Shown: piece after piece, positions 8,310-13,547 of the stretch
Layout of the letters: each line of letters starts with the position of its first letter
Position numbering within the stretch: position 1 is the first letter of the stretch
Assembly: GCA_041583495.1 (NCBI GenBank)
Contig: JBFHFS010000089.1
Coordinates: 1-13,547, forward strand
DNA from: JBFHFS01 sp041583495
GTDB taxonomy: Bacteria > Bacteroidota > Bacteroidia > Bacteroidales > Marinilabiliaceae
Reading direction: 5' to 3'
DNA length: 13,547 bases
The notes under the pieces: model-generated
Seen by the model: only the letters and a program-made list of their open reading frames with translations
What the model was told of the DNA's origin: nothing
The model's database searches: none
Program-made: the position numbers and the translations under genes

Positions 8310-11300
8310 ACCGCATTAACTTTTCCCTTTTAATACTGGTAGCCTTACTTGGCTACACCAACGGATATGCGCAGCGCGAAATGGTTAATCTGGATTCGAA
8401 CTGGGCTTTTTTATTGCAGGATGATCCTGCCTTTTCGAACCCAAATATGAACGACACCCAATGGGAGAAGGTAAATATCCCCCACGACTGGGCTTTTGAA
8501 AAGGGCGTTTCGAAAGAAGGAGTCCAAAGTGACAATGGCGGCTATTTTGGCGGCGGTGTGGCCTGGTACAGAAAAACCTTTGATGTTCCGGAAACCTGGA
8601 ACACGAAATGGGTGCAAATAGAGTTCGACGGGGTGTATATGAATAGTGAAGTTTGGATAAATGGTCACTATCTGGGTAAACGGCCTTACGGGTACATCTC
8701 CTTTAGATACGAGATATCAAAATACCTGAAAACCGGAAAAAACAACATTGCCGTGCGCGTCGATAATTCTCTGGAACCCTCAGCCCGCTGGTACCATCCT
8801 TGCGGGATTTATGCCCCCGTACGACTGGTACTTACCGGTCACCAACGAATCAGTCCCAATGGAATTTACATTACGGCTCCTCTGGCCACCTCCCAAAAGG
8901 CAAGACTGAATATTAGTACTTCACTGGTGAACAAGATGAATAAAAAGGTGAAGGCAATGCTCAAAACAGTCATCACCGATGCCTCAGGGAAGGAATTAAA
9001 GGTGGTCCGCAACCCTCTTAAATGGAAGAACAACCACACACTGGAAGTCATTCAGGAATTCGAACTGGATAACCCATCCCTTTGGAGTCCTGAATCGCCC
9101 TATCTATACACAGTTACCACCAGCCTGTGGGTGAAAGACCAACGGGTTGATCAGGTCGAAACCAATTACGGAATCCGACAGATCGAATGGAAGACAGACT
9201 CCGGCTTTTGGCTGAATGGCGAGCAAACAAAGCTCCTGGGGGTGTGCGAACATTACGAAGGAGGCCCGGTGGGGGGCGCCTGGACCAAACCCCTTTTAAG
9301 ATGGAAGCTGGCATTGCTAAAAGAGATGGGTGTAAATGCCATTCGAACGGCTCATAACCCCGCCCCGCCTGTGTTTTACGATCTTTGCGACGAAATGGGA
9401 TTGCTGGTGATGGATGAAATTTTTGATGGCTGGAAACGTAAAGCCAAACAGGATTACGGCGCACAGGCCTTTAATGAGTGGTGGGAAAAAGATATGACCG
9501 AGTGGTTAAAACGTAACAGGAATCATGCTTCTATAGTCATTTACAGCTTAGGAAATGAAACAAGTGGCCAAATTGCGGAAAGGCTGGTAGCCAAATGCCA
9601 CCAACTGGACCCCACCCGTCCGGTCACGTCGGGCCACAGCGAATCTGAATTTATGGATGTGTTTGGGGTAAACGGAGGCAGTGAAAAACAAGGCTTTTAC
9701 ACCAAAGAAAGGCCCGACAAACCCTTCGTTGCCACCGAAGCGCCCCATACCTGGCAAACCAGGGGCTATTACCGCACCCAAACCTGGTTTCGCGATGGTT
9801 ATCCCAATAAAGGGCAGCAACCATTTGCATTGCCCGATCTTACTGAAAAAGAGATCTTCCATTACGAATGGGATTCACGGGATAATTGGGCAAATGGGAA
9901 ACAACATTTTAACTCATCGTACGATAATGCCATGGTGCGCATTTCGGCCCGAAAAAACTGGGAACTAATGCGCGATTTACCGTGGTATAGCGGGCATTTC
10001 CGGTGGACTGGATTCGACTATTATGGCGAGGCTGGTTATGTACATGGAGGGTGGCCATTCCGCTTGTTTATGGGAGGCGCCCTGGATGTGGCAGGTTTCG
10101 AAAAGGATCTGTTCTATTTCTATCAAAGCCAGTGGACAAAAGAGCCAATGGTTCATATTCTACCTCACTGGACCCATCCTACCCTTGAAAAAGACACTAA
10201 AATTCCGGTATGGGTTTACTCAAACTGCGATGTAGTGGAGTTGTTTCTGAACGGAAAATCATTGGGTAAAGACACCCCGGGCACAAAATGGGACGAAATG
10301 CAATGTGAGTGGATGGTTCCCTGGGAACCCGGAACCATTATGGCCAAAGGATTCATTAACGGAAAAGAAGTCTCCGCCACGGAATACACTACCGCTTTTA
10401 GTCCCGCAGGAATCCGCCTAACCAGCGACTCGGAGCACCTGAATATCCCAGAAGATCACACAGCTATTATCACCACCGCTATCACCGATTCGGCCGGGGT
10501 ATTTTATCCCTATGGCGAAAACAATGTTTATTACCATATTGATGGGCCTGCCAGAATTATTTCCCTGGAGAATGGCGACCCCGTTGATACCACAAACAAT
10601 GTAGGGGTGAATTTCCGCAGGGCATTTATGGGATTAACACGAACCTTTTTACAAACAGTCCCGGATGCTAAAAACATAAGCATCACAGCCGGTGCCATCC
10701 TGGGAGAGAAACAACTATTAACCTCCTCAAAAGTGTCCATCGATGTAAAAACCCTGGCTATCCTGGGGGAAGCAAATACACAACCCGTGGAAATATTCTA
10801 CACCATTGATGGTACTGAGGCTACCCCCCAAAGCAAATTATACACAGGCCCCTTCCCGGTTAATTCCGGAACTACCGTAAAGGCAGTGGTGGTGCGAAAA
10901 GACGAAGTGATTTTAACCATGCAGGAACCATTTGGCAGTGAATTGGGCCTTTGCTGGAATGAAGAATCAATGAGTCCCTTTACCGAAAATCGCGTTGAGG
11001 GAATGAATGCAATAGATGCCGACTTTTCGGGTGCAACGGTACAAACCTTTAATGAGATTAAATACCTCGACTTTAAAGGCCGGGAAGGCAACATAATCTG
11101 GTATCAGGAAAATGACGGAAGCGCAGGACTCTTTACCTTAAAAATAAGCTATGCCTGTAAAGACACCGGTTCCATGCGCCCCATGGACCTGATCATCAAC
11201 AACAAAAAAGTTGCCACACTCAATTTTAAACCCACCGATTCGTGGAATTCAGATTGGCAACAAGTAATTACAAAGCAGCATCTGGAGGCCGGAGCCAACT

Positions 11301-11362
11301 ATATTGAACTGCGATCAACCGGGCAGAGTGCACCTAATATAAGGATGATACAAACAAATTAA
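8306..11362 (+). CDS. secreted glycoside hydrolase family 2 enzyme (beta-galactosidase-like) with C-terminal accessory domains
   Basis: Retaining exo-glycosidase, probably periplasmic, trimming beta-linked residues from imported oligosaccharides. The protein has 1018 residues, with a signal peptide at 1-22 (GYA before Q23). A GH2 jelly-roll domain (about 26-175; IPHDW, YRKTF, NGHYLG) is followed by an Ig-like domain (about 185-290) and the TIM barrel (about 293-610). The barrel carries the NAIRTAHNP motif (344-352), the acid/base in SLGNET (Glu418) and the likely nucleophile in PFVATEAPHTW (Glu478). Then come a DUF4982-like domain (about 625-695), a GH2 C-terminal Ig-like domain (about 700-812), a chitobiase-C-like segment (FYTIDGTEATP, about 825-865) and a galactose-binding-like end (about 885-1018) that could bind carbohydrate. 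The start has the A-rich leader (nine A's at 8290-8298) usual in Bacteroidota. The family is clear. The sugar could also be glucuronate or another residue, since GH2 covers several activities. Confidence 0.95.
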   Translation: MNRINFSLLILVALLGYTNGYAQREMVNLDSNWAFLLQDDPAFSNPNMNDTQWEKVNIPHDWAFEKGVSKEGVQSDNGGYFGGGVAWYRKTFDVPETWNTKWVQIEFDGVYMNSEVWINGHYLGKRPYGYISFRYEISKYLKTGKNNIAVRVDNSLEPSARWYHPCGIYAPVRLVLTGHQRISPNGIYITAPLATSQKARLNISTSLVNKMNKKVKAMLKTVITDASGKELKVVRNPLKWKNNHTLEVIQEFELDNPSLWSPESPYLYTVTTSLWVKDQRVDQVETNYGIRQIEWKTDSGFWLNGEQTKLLGVCEHYEGGPVGGAWTKPLLRWKLALLKEMGVNAIRTAHNPAPPVFYDLCDEMGLLVMDEIFDGWKRKAKQDYGAQAFNEWWEKDMTEWLKRNRNHASIVIYSLGNETSGQIAERLVAKCHQLDPTRPVTSGHSESEFMDVFGVNGGSEKQGFYTKERPDKPFVATEAPHTWQTRGYYRTQTWFRDGYPNKGQQPFALPDLTEKEIFHYEWDSRDNWANGKQHFNSSYDNAMVRISARKNWELMRDLPWYSGHFRWTGFDYYGEAGYVHGGWPFRLFMGGALDVAGFEKDLFYFYQSQWTKEPMVHILPHWTHPTLEKDTKIPVWVYSNCDVVELFLNGKSLGKDTPGTKWDEMQCEWMVPWEPGTIMAKGFINGKEVSATEYTTAFSPAGIRLTSDSEHLNIPEDHTAIITTAITDSAGVFYPYGENNVYYHIDGPARIISLENGDPVDTTNNVGVNFRRAFMGLTRTFLQTVPDAKNISITAGAILGEKQLLTSSKVSIDVKTLAILGEANTQPVEIFYTIDGTEATPQSKLYTGPFPVNSGTTVKAVVVRKDEVILTMQEPFGSELGLCWNEESMSPFTENRVEGMNAIDADFSGATVQTFNEIKYLDFKGREGNIIWYQENDGSAGLFTLKISYACKDTGSMRPMDLIINNKKVATLNFKPTDSWNSDWQQVITKQHLEAGANYIELRSTGQSAPNIRMIQTN

Positions 11363-11415
11363 ATTCTGAATTGTGCTTTCCGGGGCCAGCTTGTTAACGG
11401 GCTACCATTAAGGAC

Positions 11416-11643
11416 ATGCCGGCGTCAGTGGCAACCCGGTTTGGAGGCAAATTGGCAAAGTTCAATCCGGATGAAACAACGGTGGCCCATGAATTCAAAC
11501 AAGCTTGCTTTGCAGACCTTTTTTTCACCATTTCCGGAAAAACCTGTACGAAACTTAGAGTTTTTAAGGATGAATTTCTATTTTCACAGGCCTATAAGGC
11601 AGCTCTGACACTATTGAAAGAAAAATATGGAACCAAAATTTAG
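11416..11643 (+). CDS. small hypothetical protein, 75 residues
   Basis: I do not recognise this frame. It lies 53 bp after the GH2 stop and 24 bp before the sulfatase start, in the same direction, which fits an operon member. AGGA sits 2-5 bases ahead of the ATG. The product has no signal peptide or membrane segment; it is mixed in charge, with FADLFFTISGKTC in the middle and a lysine-rich, probably helical end (AYKAALTLLKEKYG). The absence of an export signal is odd between two secreted enzymes. It could be a real small protein, or the remains of a larger gene, given the decayed HTCS upstream. Confidence 0.4.
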   Translation: MPASVATRFGGKLAKFNPDETTVAHEFKQACFADLFFTISGKTCTKLRVFKDEFLFSQAYKAALTLLKEKYGTKI

Positions 11644-11667
11644 CAACCCTCCATTAACCAACAGGCC

Positions 11668-13227
11668 ATGAAAAGGACAAAAAGAATTATAATAAACACC
11701 CTGGCTATCATCTTATTGTCATTTCACCTAAGCAGAGCCGATGACCCCCCCAACATCATCTTTCTGCTCACCGACGACCAGGTTAGTATTGCCACGGGTT
11801 GTTACGGAAACGACCAGGTACAAACCCCCAACATGGATAAACTGGCCGAACAAGGGGTTCTGTTTTTGAACCATTACAATACAACATCGATTTGCATGGC
11901 CAGCCGGGCCAATATCATGACCGGAATGTACGAATACAAAACCGGAACTAATTTTGACCATGGGCCAATGCATAAAGCGATTTTTGAAAAATCGTACCCC
12001 GTTATTTTACGGAATGCAGGATACTTTACAGGTTTTGCAGGAAAATTCGGGTTTGCCGTCTCCGATGGGACCAGCACCGCCGATAATTCCTGGGATGTTT
12101 TACCTGTCGATGCTTTTGATATGTGGGCCGGTGGGCTGGGACAAACCAGTTACAAAACAAAAGAAAACAAGTACATCGCCAAATACGCCGATAAGTACCC
12201 GCACAGTTCAAGGGCCTACGGAGCATGGGCGGCCGACTTTTTCGAGCAAGCCAAACAGAGTGGAAAGCCTTTTTGTATGTCCATAAGTTTTAAGGCCCCC
12301 CACTTGCCTTTTACGCCCGATGTATATTTCGACCACGTTTATGCAGGGAAAAAATACAGGAAGCCTGCAAACTATGGGGCTGAAAATGCCACACATCTGG
12401 CTCCACAAGCGAAATCCGGTCGTCAGTATAACAGTTATAATTTTTGGCGCGAGTCGGAAGCCTCCTACCAGGAAGCCATTCAAAGATACAACCAGCTGAT
12501 TCATGGGGTGGACTATGCCATTGGAATGATTCGTGAAGAACTGGAAAAACAGGGCCTTGCAGATAATACGGTCATCATTTTTACCGGGGATAACGGCTAC
12601 AGCTGTGGCGCCCATAACCTGGGTGGAAAGGTGCTTGCTTACGAAGAAGCCTCAAAATCCCCACTGATTATTTTCGACCCACGGTTACCCCAAAATAAAC
12701 GGGGCCTAAAACGCGAAACCGTTACGGCCAATATCGATATGGCACCAACCATTTTAAGCTATGCCGGACTCAACATTCCTGAAAATATGGACGGTGAGAA
12801 TTTACTGCCATTAATAAACAAACCCAATGGCATTAAGCGGAAATCGATTACCTTAATGAATATGTGGGGTAACGATGAAATCCAGGCCATGGGGGTGGTT
12901 ACCAAAGACTGGAAATACATTTACTGGCAGTACGAAGACCAGCGTATGAACCCCACAGAGGAACTTTTTAATGTGGGCAGCGACCGCCTGGAAATGAAAA
13001 ACGAAGCAACAAATCCGAAGTATTCAAAAAAATTGAACGCCATGCGGATGTTATACGATAAACACTATAACTGCCTGGTTAAAAACAGCGTTGACTTTAA
13101 TAATTATAAAAAATATAAGACTCTGTTTAACAGACAAGCTTCGGCCGACGAAAAAAAACCGTATTTGAAAGGGACTTATGAAGAAGAACTCAGCCGAGGA
13201 TGGCATCAGGGATACGAGATGAAGTAA
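11668..13227 (+). CDS. S1-family formylglycine-dependent sulfatase
   Basis: Removes sulfate esters from a glycan; needs a maturation enzyme encoded elsewhere that converts the active-site Cys to formylglycine. The protein has 519 residues, normal for the family, and a signal peptide (1-24, ending LSRA). It starts with NIIFLLTDDQ, giving metal ligands D36 and D37. The signature CMASR (76-80) fits C-x-A-x-R, a variant of CxPxR, followed by ANIMTG. Other active-site candidates are K126 (GKFGF), H212 (APHLPF), D308 and N309 (TGDNGY) and K321 (GGKVLAYEEASKSPLIIFDPR). The C-terminal part has the usual DWKYIYW and ELFNV strands. The common GKWH motif lacks its His here (Gly128). The gene follows GH2 and the small ORF on the same strand, so desulfation and GH2 cleavage are probably coupled. 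The subfamily and sulfate position cannot be told from motifs alone. Confidence 0.96.
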   Translation: MKRTKRIIINTLAIILLSFHLSRADDPPNIIFLLTDDQVSIATGCYGNDQVQTPNMDKLAEQGVLFLNHYNTTSICMASRANIMTGMYEYKTGTNFDHGPMHKAIFEKSYPVILRNAGYFTGFAGKFGFAVSDGTSTADNSWDVLPVDAFDMWAGGLGQTSYKTKENKYIAKYADKYPHSSRAYGAWAADFFEQAKQSGKPFCMSISFKAPHLPFTPDVYFDHVYAGKKYRKPANYGAENATHLAPQAKSGRQYNSYNFWRESEASYQEAIQRYNQLIHGVDYAIGMIREELEKQGLADNTVIIFTGDNGYSCGAHNLGGKVLAYEEASKSPLIIFDPRLPQNKRGLKRETVTANIDMAPTILSYAGLNIPENMDGENLLPLINKPNGIKRKSITLMNMWGNDEIQAMGVVTKDWKYIYWQYEDQRMNPTEELFNVGSDRLEMKNEATNPKYSKKLNAMRMLYDKHYNCLVKNSVDFNNYKKYKTLFNRQASADEKKPYLKGTYEEELSRGWHQGYEMK

Positions 13228-13230
13228 TAC

Positions 13231-13260
13231 TACCCGGAAAAACCCTCTTTTGGGTGGGTA
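13231..13260 (+). terminator. possible terminator hairpin after the sulfatase gene
   Basis: Four bases after the stop codon an inner stem ACCC/GGGT (13242-13245 with 13252-13255, loop TCTTTT) is enclosed by an outer stem TACCC/GGGTA (13231-13235 with 13256-13260), with a one-sided bulge of six bases. The following bases (ATTGCCTCTC) are not a T-run, so it would be a weak intrinsic terminator at best. It could equally protect the 3' end of the operon message. Confidence 0.35.
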
Positions 13261-13320
13261 ATTGCCTCTCCAGAACCGGATTCGGGGCAGGCTATGAGAA
13301 AAGATTTTTAACATAAATGG

Positions 13321-13383
13321 AAAATTCAAAATTCAAAATTGAGCATTGAGCATTGAATATTCAATACCGAACACTCAATTTTA
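13321..13383. repeat. degenerate 7-bp-period array with internal palindromes
   Basis: The plus strand divides in phase into nine heptamers: AAAATTC twice, AAAATTG, AGCATTG twice, AATATTC, AATACCG, AACACTC, AATTTTA. Inside lies a perfect 14-bp palindrome, ATTGAATATTCAAT (13352-13365). An outer inverted pair, AAAATTGAG (13335-13343) and CTCAATTTT (13374-13382), encloses it, so the whole could extrude as a cruciform. It is noncoding. Confidence 0.65.
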
Positions 13384-13424
13384 AACAAAAATAATTCAAA
13401 CTTGAAAGATGCTTAATTAAAACT

Positions 13425-13520
13425 GTAGAATGGGTTAATGATGGTAGAATTGTGCCGTAGGCACATGATATGGGTAGAATGGGTATTATAACAATGGAAT
13501 TCCGTCCCGGATGGGACGGG
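13425..13520 (+). repeat. two stem-loop repeat units sharing a lead motif, right copy
   Basis: GTAGAATGGGT occurs exactly twice, at 13425-13435 and 13474-13484 (period 49). Each copy is followed by a perfect hairpin of different sequence: TGTGCC/GGCACA with loop GTA (13451-13465), and CCGTCCC/GGGACGG with loop GGAT (13502-13519). The arms differ between units yet stay complementary. This resembles dispersed palindromic (REP-like) elements; the array may continue past the window, where the remaining bases to 13547 show no gene. Confidence 0.65.
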
Positions 13521-13547
13521 ACACATGGTTGCCAATCATTCTGCTAC

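Noticed and set aside
12208..12615. 135-codon minus-strand frame
   Set aside because: It lies wholly inside the sulfatase gene, antisense, with no recognisable domain.

Overview
The window reads as part of a polysaccharide utilization locus (PUL) of a member of the Bacteroidota. The signs are a SusC-type TonB-linked outer-membrane transporter, a giant hybrid two-component sensor/regulator (HTCS), secreted glycoside hydrolase and sulfatase genes, a TAnnTTTG-type promoter, and genes without clear Shine-Dalgarno sequences. GH2 plus a formylglycine sulfatase points to a sulfated, galactose- or uronate-type polysaccharide, such as those of marine algae. That substrate is inference. HTCS-regulated PULs are commonest in Bacteroidales/Marinilabiliales-like lineages, but the exact taxon cannot be read from the sequence.

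Layout. On the minus strand: a SusC-like gene cut by the left window edge (1-2436), a 940-bp intergenic region holding its promoter, a candidate operator and several repeats, then the HTCS gene (3377-7435, possibly from 7459). A 470-bp divergent region separates this from the plus-strand run: a decayed HTCS N-terminus (7928-8309), a GH2 enzyme (8306-11362), an unrecognised 75-residue ORF (11416-11643) and an S1 sulfatase (11668-13227). The last 320 bp hold no gene, only repeats.

How the parts work together (inference from the families). The HTCS senses an oligosaccharide in the periplasm with its two seven-repeat propellers, relays phosphate from its kinase core to a fused receiver, and its AraC-type domain activates the susC promoter and perhaps the divergent enzyme genes. 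The sulfatase removes sulfate groups and GH2 cleaves beta-linked sugars from imported oligosaccharides. SusD would be expected just beyond the left edge.

The most interesting structure lies outside the genes. The HTCS/GH2/sulfatase block is bordered on both sides, reading outward, by a degenerate array with 7-bp period followed by two stem-loop units of about 50 bp that begin with GTAG. The stems differ in sequence but remain complementary. I could not run any database search; all assignments come from motif recognition.
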